Shown in pieces: positions 56,524-64,000 of a DNA stretch of 64,000 nucleotides. The notes beneath the pieces are model-generated. The model did no database searches and was not told the DNA's origin. It worked only from the letters and a program-made list of their open reading frames with translations. Numbering within the stretch: position 1 is the stretch's first letter; each line of letters begins with the position of its first letter. The DNA lies in assembly GCF_905175375.1 (NCBI RefSeq), contig NZ_CAJIMS010000001.1, positions 806,001 through 870,000 of the forward strand, read 5' to 3'. Source of the DNA: Chryseobacterium aquaeductus (GTDB taxonomy: Bacteria > Bacteroidota > Bacteroidia > Flavobacteriales > Weeksellaceae). The position numbers and the translations under genes were made by a program.

Positions 56524-57000
56524 ATGAAGAATCTCATCTTGGTAAGACATGCAAAAAGCGATTGGCCCGAAGAAATGGAAGACTTTGACAGACCTCTGGC
56601 AGACAAAGGTTTACAAGACGCAATCAAAATGTCTAAGTTTCTAAAAAGTAAAAATATTTTGATTGATCAATTCGTTTCCAGTCCTGCTGTGAGAGCACTA
56701 AATACATGCAAGATTTTTAATCAAACCTATCGATTAGATTTAACTACCAACGATAAGCTGTACAATCCTTCTGAAAATAATTTTAATTCTGTAATTTACG
56801 ATTTGGATGATAAAGTAAATTCTGTGGCTTTATTTTCTCACAACAATGGCATTTCAAATTTTGCGAATTATATTACCGACCATATTTTTCATTTTTCAAC
56901 GTGCGGTGTTGCAGGTTTTGAAGTTGACTGCAAATCCTGGTCAGAATTTGATGGTGCGAAGAAAAAGTTTTTGTTTTATTATGAGCCTAATAAGATTTAA
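56524..57000 (+). CDS. SixA-like histidine phosphatase
   Basis: A 158-residue histidine-phosphatase-superfamily protein. LVRHAKSDW (His8 as the phosphate acceptor) and FSSPAVRA-type VSSPAVRALNT near 55 are typical, and SHNNGISNF near residue 108 gives the second His. Small size fits SixA, which dephosphorylates phosphohistidine, but the substrate is inferred. Confidence 0.85.
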   Translation: MKNLILVRHAKSDWPEEMEDFDRPLADKGLQDAIKMSKFLKSKNILIDQFVSSPAVRALNTCKIFNQTYRLDLTTNDKLYNPSENNFNSVIYDLDDKVNSVALFSHNNGISNFANYITDHIFHFSTCGVAGFEVDCKSWSEFDGAKKKFLFYYEPNKI

Positions 57001-57089
57001 TTGAGATAAATATTTGTTGAATATTTTCGAGTTTAAAACATTCAATTAAGATCTTTTATGAGAATGTTTTTGAAAATGAAAGAAGTATG

Positions 57090-57155
57090 AGTTTTGGCTA
57101 AAGCCATTTGTTGGGATTAAAAGAAAAAACGGGCTAAGAGCCCGTTTCTACTGAT
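57090..57155. repeat. GGCTAAAGCC/CGGGCT double-hairpin repeat, copy 1
   Basis: TGGCT/AGCCA (57095-57106) and AAACGGGCT/AGCCCGTTT (57127-57147) followed by CTACTGAT. A second copy is at 61401. On the minus strand the second hairpin ends in a T-run and can terminate the serine hydrolase gene. Confidence 0.8.
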
Positions 57156-57181
57156 ATCTAAAAGGTGTACATTATTTAAAA

Positions 57182-58723
57182 TTACTTTCTCTTCAAATCT
57201 AAATCATCAAAATCAAAACTAAAATCTGTGATATCTGAAATCGCTTTCATCTTTGCAGATTCTGCTTTTCCTTTTTCGTCATAACTGAAAATAATGTATG
57301 CATCGGCATCGTAACTTCTGTCGTCCCATTTAACTATAAATGAATTATTTGAATAAGGATGCAATTCACCTTTTAATCTCGGTGAGTTTTTACAAGAAAT
57401 TCTATACGTATTTCCTTGCTGAGTAATTTCTACGTCGCCAAACCAGATATCATTGTATTTACCTGTAAATTGTTCTGCTTTTGGCTGAAGGTTTTTATCT
57501 TTTTTAAATGCATCTGACTTTGTGAAAGCTTCTTTCTTTTGTTTTTCATATTCAGCGTTGGCTTTTGACATTCTTTCATCGTAAGTTTTCAGCCAATTTC
57601 TGTCTGAAATACCTAAATAAGAATCCTTCAAAGTATTCGTAATTGTGTTGAAAGCTGCTCCTGATTGTTGATTGGTTAAAACTATAATTCCCAATTTCAT
57701 ATCCGGAATGAGAGTAAACTGAGTTACGGTTCCAATCAATCCGCCTGTATGCTGAACTTGCTTATGACCTTTAATATCACTTAAAAACCAACCCAATCCG
57801 TAACCATAAAAACCCGTATCATAAGGATTTTTCATCGTAACCGGACTTGCAATCTGCAAATTCCAAAGCTGCTGAATTTGTTTATCTGAAACTAATTTCG
57901 TTCCGTCTTTGGTCGTAAATCCATTAAGAAGAAATTCTGCCCAGGTCGTCATATCCTTAATGTTACTCATAATTCCGCCAGCTGCATTGGCTGTTTCGTT
58001 CCAGTCGTGAGGAACGGCGATTACTTTTCCGTCTGCCGGTGCGTGAGCATCGATTTTGTTGGCAATAGATTTCGCTCTGCTGTAACTTCCGAAACTTGAA
58101 TTCATTCCGACAGGTTTCATTATTTTTTGCTCAATAAATTCTGCCCACGTCAAACCGGAAACTCTGTGAATTACTTCTCCTGCAACAATAAACATTACAT
58201 TATTGTAATCTAAAGTTGTTCTGAAAGGATTTTCGGGTTTTAAATATCTTACGTTATGAACAATGTCGTTCACTGTTAAGCTTCCACCTTCTGGGAAGAA
58301 CATTAAATCGCCTTGTCCCAAACCTAATCCGGCTCTGTGCGTTACTAAATCTTTAATGGTTACATTTTGAGAAACATATGCATCATTCATCTGAAATTCG
58401 GGGATGTATTTTGAAACTTTATCGTCCCAGTTCAATTTTCCTTCATCTGCTAAAATTGCCAAGGCAGTACAAGTAAATGCTTTAGAGTTGGAAGCAATTC
58501 CTACTAAAGTTGTATCATCCATAGGCTGTTTAGACGTTAAAGAACGAACACCGAAACCTTTAGAATAAATAATTTTACCGTCTTTGATTACTCCGACAGA
58601 CATTCCCGGAACATCGAATGTTTTTAAGGTATTTTGGATCAATTCGTCCAGCTTTTTTTCTTCAACCTGAGCGAAGGTGATAAAAGAGACTAGAACAAAG
58701 AATAGAGATAGCTTTTGCTTCAT
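57182..58723 (-). CDS. Secreted serine hydrolase, class C beta-lactamase fold
   Basis: A 513-residue secreted protein from the ATG at 58723, which directly precedes a signal peptide ending FAQ. The beta-lactamase/DD-peptidase-like domain has SNSK (SxxK with the nucleophile Ser, near residue 77), YNN (near 172) and HTGG (near 319). The C-terminal 130 residues are a DUF3471-like beta domain. Likely a D-aminopeptidase, esterase or PBP4*-like enzyme; a true beta-lactamase is unlikely. Confidence 0.85.
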   Translation of the reverse strand: MKQKLSLFFVLVSFITFAQVEEKKLDELIQNTLKTFDVPGMSVGVIKDGKIIYSKGFGVRSLTSKQPMDDTTLVGIASNSKAFTCTALAILADEGKLNWDDKVSKYIPEFQMNDAYVSQNVTIKDLVTHRAGLGLGQGDLMFFPEGGSLTVNDIVHNVRYLKPENPFRTTLDYNNVMFIVAGEVIHRVSGLTWAEFIEQKIMKPVGMNSSFGSYSRAKSIANKIDAHAPADGKVIAVPHDWNETANAAGGIMSNIKDMTTWAEFLLNGFTTKDGTKLVSDKQIQQLWNLQIASPVTMKNPYDTGFYGYGLGWFLSDIKGHKQVQHTGGLIGTVTQFTLIPDMKLGIIVLTNQQSGAAFNTITNTLKDSYLGISDRNWLKTYDERMSKANAEYEKQKKEAFTKSDAFKKDKNLQPKAEQFTGKYNDIWFGDVEITQQGNTYRISCKNSPRLKGELHPYSNNSFIVKWDDRSYDADAYIIFSYDEKGKAESAKMKAISDITDFSFDFDDLDLKRK

Positions 58724-58765
58724 TTTTTTAATTTTTTCAAAGTTAATCAATTCGGGATTATTGAG

Positions 58766-58773
58766 TAAATTTG
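58766..58773 (+). promoter_or_regulatory. Candidate -7 element of the phosphoesterase gene
   Basis: TAAATTTG, 27 bases before the ATG at 58801. Exact match to TAnnTTTG, no clear upstream box. Confidence 0.4.
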
Positions 58774-58800
58774 CATCTCAAAAGAAATTTTCATTTAACA

Positions 58801-59304
58801 ATGACCAAAATCCTTCTTCTTTCCGATTCCCATTCATACATTGATGATCGAATTTTAGATTATGCAAAACAAGCTGATGAAATTTGGCATTGTGGAGATT
58901 TTGGAAATTTTGAAATCATTGAACAATTAGAAAAAATAAAACCGCTAAAAGGTGTTTACGGAAATATTGACGGAGCAAAAATCCGTTCAGAATTCCCTGA
59001 AGTGAAACGTTTTTTTTGCGAAAATGTAGAAGTTTTAATGATTCACATCGGTGGTTATCCTGGGAAATACACACCGTTAGCTCAAAAAGAAATTTCTGAA
59101 AAAACGCCGAAGTTATTTATTTCAGGGCATTCTCATATTCTGAAAGCGATGTTTGATCAGAAAAATAATCTTTTACATTTGAATCCGGGAGCTTGCGGAA
59201 AACAAGGTTGGCATAAAATGAGAACAATGATGCGGTTTGTGATTGATGGTGCGGAAATAAAAGATCTGGAAATAATTGAATTGGGAACAAAGATTAAATT
59301 ATAA
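58801..59304 (+). CDS. YfcE/MJ0936-like phosphodiesterase
   Basis: A 167-residue metallophosphoesterase. The start at 58801 gives the natural MTKILLLSDSHS beginning; an earlier in-frame ATG at 58771 overlaps the promoter. Metal motifs are SDSH, HCGDFG, GNIDG, HIGG and SGHSH. Small size fits the YfcE group of broad phosphodiesterases. Confidence 0.87.
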   Translation: MTKILLLSDSHSYIDDRILDYAKQADEIWHCGDFGNFEIIEQLEKIKPLKGVYGNIDGAKIRSEFPEVKRFFCENVEVLMIHIGGYPGKYTPLAQKEISEKTPKLFISGHSHILKAMFDQKNNLLHLNPGACGKQGWHKMRTMMRFVIDGAEIKDLEIIELGTKIKL

Positions 59305-59323
59305 TTGTTAAATTTCCAGAATA

Positions 59324-59397
59324 TTTGTCATTACGAAGGATTCTAAATTCATTTTTTAAAAAAAAATCAAGTGCTGAGATTCCAACGGAATGACAAA
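59324..59397. repeat. Intergenic inverted repeat of the GTCATTNCG type
   Basis: TTTGTCATTACGAAGGATTC (59324-59343) faces an imperfect inverted copy GATTCCAACGGAATGACAAA (59378-59397). It is a common-looking flavobacterial spacer repeat. Confidence 0.65.
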
Positions 59398-59426
59398 CTT
59401 TAAGTAGATATTTTGTTAGAAAATAT

Positions 59427-59921
59427 ATGAAAATAGGCGATAAAGTTTCGGTGGTGGATGAAGATTTGGGCGGAGTAATCACTTCGGTGAATGGAAATAT
59501 CGTGGTTTTCAAAGATGAATATGGTTTTACTTATCAATATCCGAAAGAAAAACTGGTTCCGAAAAATGCTTCTATCTATGAAAATATGAAAGTTGTACAA
59601 AAAGCGGAACCAAGAAAGGTGACTTCTAAAAAACACGATAAAAACCCTTTAATTCTTGACTTGCATTTTCATAATTTAGTTAAAAATCCGAATGACTACG
59701 ACAGTTTCGAGAGATTGTTTATGCAAAAAGAAAAACTCGTACAAACTATTAATTTTTGCAGAAAAAATCATTTGAAAAGACTTGAAATCGTACACGGAAT
59801 TGGCGATGGCGTGCTTCAAAAATTAGTCTGGGACGTGCTTGAAAGCCAGACAGGTCTGGATTTTTACAACAAAGAAATACTTCATCATCAATCGGGTGCG
59901 GTAATGGTAGAATTTCACTAA
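59427..59921 (+). CDS. Smr-domain protein
   Basis: A 164-residue protein. The first 55 residues form a KOW-like small barrel (GDKVSVVDEDLGGVITSV). The Smr domain follows with LDLHFH near residue 77, EIVHGIGDGVLQ near 119 and a terminal AVMVEF strand. Smr domains nick or cleave nucleic acids. No MutS part is attached. DUF3822 follows after 18 bases. Confidence 0.85.
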   Translation: MKIGDKVSVVDEDLGGVITSVNGNIVVFKDEYGFTYQYPKEKLVPKNASIYENMKVVQKAEPRKVTSKKHDKNPLILDLHFHNLVKNPNDYDSFERLFMQKEKLVQTINFCRKNHLKRLEIVHGIGDGVLQKLVWDVLESQTGLDFYNKEILHHQSGAVMVEFH

Positions 59922-59939
59922 ATTTGCAGCAATTGATAT

Positions 59940-60656
59940 ATGAATTTACTTACTTTACTTTTTACCAAAGACGGACTGATCTATCAGATTTCCAAGAACA
60001 AAAATGTTTTGGAGGAGAAATCTTATCTCGTGAATGAAGAATCTCCCAACAATTTCATTGCCGACAAACTGGAGGAAGCTTTGCTAAAACAGAGATATGA
60101 TGAAGTGTCTGTGATCTCAGCGCTTAATCATTTTACGTTGATGCCGGAAGGTTTTTCTGAACATGATGCAGGATATGATTTAATTTCCTTCAATGCGCCT
60201 GTTGACAAAGAAAATGAAGAGCTGATGCTTTCAGTAAATAAGAAATTTCATGTTCAGTTTTATTATACTTTTCCGAAAGATTTTTATCGCAAAATTAAAG
60301 ATCTTTCAATTCCTGTGAGATTTAATTTCTCGGGAGAAAAGTTTTTAAACTCGATTCATAATAAGAACAAGAAAGAAATTCATATTAATCTTTATCATAA
60401 TCAGTGCGAGTTTTTTGCCATTGATAACAAGAAAGTAATTTTATACAATAATCTGGATGTCAACTCGGAAGTAGACTTTCTTTATTTCGTGATGTTTACA
60501 TTAAGCAAAATCGGTTTCGGAATCAATGACACCAACTTTTTTGTGTATGGCGAAACGACAGAAAATGAAACATTCATTTCAGAACTTCAGAAGTTTGTGA
60601 AGAACATAAAGATTGTTTTTGATAATATTCCGAATAAGAATTTCATCTTAAACTAG
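59940..60656 (+). CDS. DUF3822-family protein
   Basis: A 238-residue protein of the Bacteroidota-specific DUF3822 family. It has an actin-like-fold impression (LLFTKDGLIYQISK, FCEFFAIDNKKVILYNN) and lies directly upstream of rsmD, its usual neighbour as I recall. The role is unknown. The 70-base gap to rsmD holds TCTAATACCTAAAACC words like those in the nuo spacers. Confidence 0.8.
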   Translation: MNLLTLLFTKDGLIYQISKNKNVLEEKSYLVNEESPNNFIADKLEEALLKQRYDEVSVISALNHFTLMPEGFSEHDAGYDLISFNAPVDKENEELMLSVNKKFHVQFYYTFPKDFYRKIKDLSIPVRFNFSGEKFLNSIHNKNKKEIHINLYHNQCEFFAIDNKKVILYNNLDVNSEVDFLYFVMFTLSKIGFGINDTNFFVYGETTENETFISELQKFVKNIKIVFDNIPNKNFILN

Positions 60657-60726
60657 ATTACAGGTTGCTGTATAAAGATTTATCTCTTCTGCTAACCTAT
60701 AATCTAATACCTAAAACCTTAAAAAA

Positions 60727-61335
60727 ATGTACAGAATAATTGCCGGCAAATGGAAAGCAAAAAAAATAGCAGCTCCCAAAAACTTTGACGTAAGACCAAC
60801 GACCGATTTTGCGAAGGAAGCTTTGTTCAGCATCATCGAGAATAAATATGATATGCAGGCGAGCTCTGTGCTTGATCTTTTTGCGGGCATTGGTTCCATC
60901 ACTTTCGAATTTGCTTCAAGAGGCTGCAAAGATTTAACATCGGTTGAACTGAATCCTAAACATACTTCATTTTTAAATTCTACCGCTGCCGAATTGGGAT
61001 TTAGTCTGAATGTAAGTGTACAACGAGGTGATGTTTTTGACTGGCTTAAAAAATTCAGAAACAAAAAATCTTATGAAATCGTTTTTTCAGATGCGCCTTT
61101 CGAGACAGAAGAGAAAAAATATATGGAATTGATTTCTCTGGTTTTGAATAATAAATATCTAAAACCCAACGGAATTTTCATCGTGGAGCACCAAAGCAGA
61201 ATGAAACTCGACCATCCCAACTTGATTGATACCAGAAAATACGGAAATATAATTTTTAGTTTTTTTGAACCAAATCAGGAGGAAACAACAGATTTAGAAG
61301 AAAATCTGAAAATAATAAAAATCAACCGAAAATAA
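60727..61335 (+). CDS. rsmD: RsmD-family rRNA guanine methyltransferase
   Basis: A 202-residue SAM-dependent methyltransferase expected to modify G966 of 16S rRNA. IIAGKWKAKKIAAP and VRPTTDFAKEALFSII are the family start, VLDLFAGIGSITFEF (near residue 43) binds SAM. The catalytic motif normally DPP(Y/F) appears as DAPF at about residues 119-122, replacing the first proline. The rest looks intact. Confidence 0.88.
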   Translation: MYRIIAGKWKAKKIAAPKNFDVRPTTDFAKEALFSIIENKYDMQASSVLDLFAGIGSITFEFASRGCKDLTSVELNPKHTSFLNSTAAELGFSLNVSVQRGDVFDWLKKFRNKKSYEIVFSDAPFETEEKKYMELISLVLNNKYLKPNGIFIVEHQSRMKLDHPNLIDTRKYGNIIFSFFEPNQEETTDLEENLKIIKINRK

Positions 61336-61400
61336 CTCCAAAAAGAAGAATAATCTCTGAGAATGTGATGTTGAAATTTAAAAAACAAAATAGAATTTAG

Positions 61401-61462
61401 ATTTTGGCTGAAGCCAATTTTAACACTGCAAAAAAAACGGGCTAAAGCCAGTTTCTATTGAT
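61401..61462. repeat. GGCTAAAGCC/CGGGCT double-hairpin repeat, copy 2
   Basis: TTGGCT/AGCCAA followed by AAACGGGCT/AGCCAGTTT (one mismatch) and CTATTGAT, matching the copy at 57090. It lies between convergent rsmD and murI, and on the minus strand has a T-run suitable for terminating murI. Confidence 0.8.
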
Positions 61463-61472
61463 GGTAATCTTA

Positions 61473-62303
61473 CTATAAAACCTTCAATTCCAAATCGATC
61501 GTTTTCCCAAAGAATTTTTTCGAGATTTTCTCGAAGTTTTTTGTAATATCTGAAAGATAAAACTTGTAAGTTGGTTTCGGGTTACTCGTATTGAGAAGAT
61601 GATATTTATCTAAAATAATATTCAGATGATTGGCTACAATATTAGGAGAATCTATCACTCGCACACGATTTCCATAATATTGTTTGATTTCGTCAATCAA
61701 CAATGGATAATGGGTACAGCCTAAAATAAGCGTTTCGATATTTTTCAGTTTTGCATTACTCAGATAATTATAAATAATTGAGTGTGTAATCGGATGATTT
61801 TTAAAACCTTCTTCAATAGCGGGAACCAATAATGGCGTTGCCAACTCATCTACCTTGATAAATTTGTTGTGCTTTCGGATGCTTTTCTTGTACAAACCGG
61901 AATTCACAGTAGCTTTCGTAGCAATCACTCCCACATTATTATGGATTTCGTAAGCCACTTTTTCGGCAACCGGATTGATGACGTCTATCACAGGAACTTT
62001 TCCGGCAACAGATTGCATAACCTCATTCAAAGCGTTTGCGGTTGCAGTGTTACAGGCAATAACAATGGCTTTACAGTTTTGCTCCAATAAGAAGTTGGTA
62101 ATTTTCGTAGAATATTCTATAATCGCATCCTTAGATTTTTCGCCGTAAGGAAGATGTTTGGTATCTCCGAAATAAATGAGATCTTCATGGGGAAGAAGTC
62201 TTTTGATTTCTTTAGCAACCGTTAATCCACCCACACCACTATCAAAAATTCCGATAGGCTGTTGAGGTGAAAGATGCGAATAATTCTGTTTTTTAGTTTT
62301 CAA
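61473..62303 (-). CDS. murI: Glutamate racemase
   Basis: A 276-residue enzyme supplying D-glutamate for peptidoglycan. FDSGVGGLTV (near residue 19), ACNTATANAL with the first catalytic Cys (near 83) and LGCTHYPLL with the second (near 194) are all present. A -7-like TATTTTTG lies on the minus strand at 62329-62322. Confidence 0.95.
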   Translation of the reverse strand: MKTKKQNYSHLSPQQPIGIFDSGVGGLTVAKEIKRLLPHEDLIYFGDTKHLPYGEKSKDAIIEYSTKITNFLLEQNCKAIVIACNTATANALNEVMQSVAGKVPVIDVINPVAEKVAYEIHNNVGVIATKATVNSGLYKKSIRKHNKFIKVDELATPLLVPAIEEGFKNHPITHSIIYNYLSNAKLKNIETLILGCTHYPLLIDEIKQYYGNRVRVIDSPNIVANHLNIILDKYHLLNTSNPKPTYKFYLSDITKNFEKISKKFFGKTIDLELKVL

Positions 62304-62368
62304 ACGAAGTGAAATTTAGTGCAAAAATACTTAAAGATTTTAAATTGTAGATTTTAGTTTTCAGTTTT

Positions 62369-63493
62369 TTAAACCTGAAACAAATCTGAAGCAATTCCAT
62401 CAGCCATAAACCAATGTTTTTCAGGAATTTTGAGGTGATTATTTTCTTTAATTAAAATTCCGTCAGCCATTTTCTGCTGAATTTCTTTATTAAATGTATC
62501 TAAAATTTCTTCTTTGAATTTATTTTTTAAACTTTCAAGATCTACGCCCCAAGTTGTTCTCAGTCCGATCATAATCATCTCGTTAAACTGATCTTTAGGC
62601 GAGAGTATTTCCGTTTCTTTGGCTAAAAGCTTGGAGTTTAATTTTTTAATATACTGCTGATTATTGGCAATATTCCAGCTTCTGACGTCAAATCCGTTAT
62701 AAGAATGGGCTGACGGACCAATTCCTAAGTACTCATTATACTTCCAATACGCTGAATTGTGTCTCGAATGAAAACCTTCTTTCGCAAAATTTGAAATTTC
62801 ATAATGCTGAAAACCGTGATCCCTTAGAAAATCAGTCATGTAATAAAATTCCCTATTCTGCTCTTCTTCTTTAGGAGTTGAGACTTTTCCGTTGGCAATC
62901 CAACTTTCAAGAGCGGTTTTTGGCTCGACAGTCAGTGCATAAGATGAAATATGCGGAACTTCTAATGCGATAGTTTTGTTTAAATTCTGCTTCCAGATTT
63001 CTAAATTGGAAGTTGGCGAACCATAAATTAAGTCAATACTTAAATTTTCAAATCCAAAATCCTGTGCTCTTTTGATCGAACCTTCAGCATCAGAAGCATT
63101 ATGTACACGATTCATCAGTCTCAAATCTTCATCAAAGAAACTTTGTGTTCCAATCGACAGCCTATTTATTGGAGAATCTGACAATCGTTTTAAAAAGTTC
63201 TTATCTAAATCGTCCGGATTTGCCTCTAATGTAATTTCAATATCAGAATTAAAACTAAAATATTTTAAAACTTCATCGATCAATGACTTAATTTCGTCGC
63301 CGGAAAGTATAGAAGGTGTTCCTCCTCCGAAGTAAAGCGACTGCAAATTTTCGTTTTGAAGCTCATCTTTACGAAGAAAAATCTCTTTTTTCAATGCAGC
63401 AATCATTTCATCTTTAAAATTTAAAGAAGTTGAAAAGTGAAAATTGCAATAGCTGCACTTCTGCTTGCAGAAAGGAATGTGAATGTAGATCAT
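62369..63493 (-). CDS. hemW: Radical SAM heme chaperone
   Basis: A 374-residue HemW (formerly HemN-like). The radical SAM motif CKQKCSYC uses Cys9, Cys13 and Cys16, the CxxxCxxC pattern. YFGGGTPS and GPSAHSYNG further support HemW. It lacks the extra features of true coproporphyrinogen oxidase HemN. It starts seven bases after a hairpin with a T-run (63501-63520). Confidence 0.92.
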   Translation of the reverse strand: MIYIHIPFCKQKCSYCNFHFSTSLNFKDEMIAALKKEIFLRKDELQNENLQSLYFGGGTPSILSGDEIKSLIDEVLKYFSFNSDIEITLEANPDDLDKNFLKRLSDSPINRLSIGTQSFFDEDLRLMNRVHNASDAEGSIKRAQDFGFENLSIDLIYGSPTSNLEIWKQNLNKTIALEVPHISSYALTVEPKTALESWIANGKVSTPKEEEQNREFYYMTDFLRDHGFQHYEISNFAKEGFHSRHNSAYWKYNEYLGIGPSAHSYNGFDVRSWNIANNQQYIKKLNSKLLAKETEILSPKDQFNEMIMIGLRTTWGVDLESLKNKFKEEILDTFNKEIQQKMADGILIKENNHLKIPEKHWFMADGIASDLFQV

Positions 63494-63521
63494 AAAAAAA
63501 GCTCTGAAAAAATTCAGAGCT
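63494..63521 (-). terminator. Terminator after the PorP/SprF-like gene
   Basis: GCTCTGAA (63501-63508) pairs with TTCAGAGC (63513-63520); on the minus strand seven T follow, running straight into the hemW ATG. Confidence 0.82.
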
Positions 63522-63545
63522 CAAATTTATTTAATTTATATCAGA

Positions 63546-64000
63546 TTAATATCTAAATCCTCTATTATTAATAAAGTTATCAAAGTTATAACCTAGACCT
63601 AGCATAAAGCTGTTTCCACCGTACTCCTGAATGTCAGACATTCCGAGGTTGTAAGTAGCACCCACCATAAATTTGTTGAATCTTACTTTTACAACTGGTG
63701 AAATACTCAACTGTTGGTTATCAAATCTGTTCTGAACACCTCTGTAGCTTACTCCGAAAGAGAATGCGTTGATGTCGTTTGAGAATGTAGCCATCAAGTT
63801 CAAATCCATCATTCTTGTAGAATTGGTATTCAAATTGATTAAAGCTGAAGGTGTAATGGCAATATTGTCTGCGATTTTCCAGTCGTATCCTAAGTTTAAG
63901 AAGAATTTGATTGGCGATGGCTCGTAATTGTTTACAATCGCTTCATCATTACTTAGAGCAATATCGTTTACAGATACACCACCGAATAATCCTTTGTATG
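63546..64000 (-). CDS. PorP/SprF-family T9SS membrane protein, 5' end outside window
   Basis: The C-terminal 150 residues of a barrel protein of the PorP/SprF family, whose members anchor T9SS or gliding machinery at the outer membrane. The frame is open to the window edge, so the start is not seen. Typical features are FSFGVSYRGVQNRFDNQ, ISPVVKVRF, MVGATYNLGMSD and a final strand FMLGLGYNFD. The type IX sorting domains in two other proteins here fit this system. Confidence 0.85.
   Translation of the reverse strand, partial: YKGLFGGVSVNDIALSNDEAIVNNYEPSPIKFFLNLGYDWKIADNIAITPSALINLNTNSTRMMDLNLMATFSNDINAFSFGVSYRGVQNRFDNQQLSISPVVKVRFNKFMVGATYNLGMSDIQEYGGNSFMLGLGYNFDNFINNRGFRY

Noticed and set aside
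57182-58723. Antibiotic-resistance beta-lactamase
   Set aside because: It has the class C-type fold motifs but a DUF3471-like tail and length typical of D-aminopeptidase/esterase-like serine hydrolases, not of AmpC.

Overview
The window looks like a chromosomal segment of a flavobacterium of the Chryseobacterium/Weeksellaceae type. This rests on low G+C, promoter-like sites of the Bacteroidota form (TTTG, about 19 bases, TAnnTTTG), few clear Shine-Dalgarno sites, type IX secretion (T9SS) C-terminal sorting domains, a PorP/SprF-like protein, DUF6443-type RHS proteins, and many short dispersed intergenic repeats.

Layout. (1) 1-4.5 kb: a pectin-degradation group (rhamnogalacturonan acetylesterase-like SGNH hydrolase, KdgF-like cupin, alpha/beta esterase, PL10-type pectate lyase, DUF4861 protein). 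(2) 4.8-16.7 kb: a CAT-anticodon tRNA and core genes (methylmalonyl-CoA epimerase, rbfA, LolC/E-like permease, secreted endonuclease I, aroE, DUF349 protein, ribD, YigZ family, a membrane protein, a zinc metallopeptidase, a GNAT protein and a 58-residue membrane peptide). (3) 16.7-31.1 kb: complete complex I, nuoA to nuoN, with a short NuoG and a foreign-looking outer-membrane barrel gene between nuoF and nuoG; six spacers hold low-complexity repeats. (4) 31.1-44.7 kb: an accessory island with a 21-bp minisatellite, a gene interrupted by an early stop codon, a promoter-led highly structured element that may be an unknown RNA, a three-gene RHS operon ending in a peptidoglycan-amidase-type toxin domain with an overlapping membrane-protein gene (candidate immunity), a frameshifted orphan RHS cassette with a JAB/JAMM-like tip, a regulator remnant, and an IS1-family element. 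(5) 44.7-64 kb: core and envelope genes: a GAF protein, an HD-PycTM protein, a 1236-residue metallophosphoesterase/outer-membrane barrel protein with a HipA/CotH-kinase-like middle segment, two lipoproteins, mazG, DUF5606, def, ruvX, a SixA-like phosphatase, a serine hydrolase, a YfcE-like phosphoesterase, an Smr protein, DUF3822, rsmD, murI, hemW and a PorP/SprF-like protein cut by the window edge.

How the parts fit. The nuo genes form one respiratory module. The RHS operon looks like a surface-exposed polymorphic toxin system: two fixed YD-type partners, one core with a swappable tip, and a downstream silent cassette that could supply an alternative tip by recombination in the conserved core. 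The most promising undescribed items are the structured element at 32.5 kb, the three-domain protein at 48.2-51.9 kb, and the RHS tip-exchange locus. All functional calls come from motifs read by eye; no database search was run.
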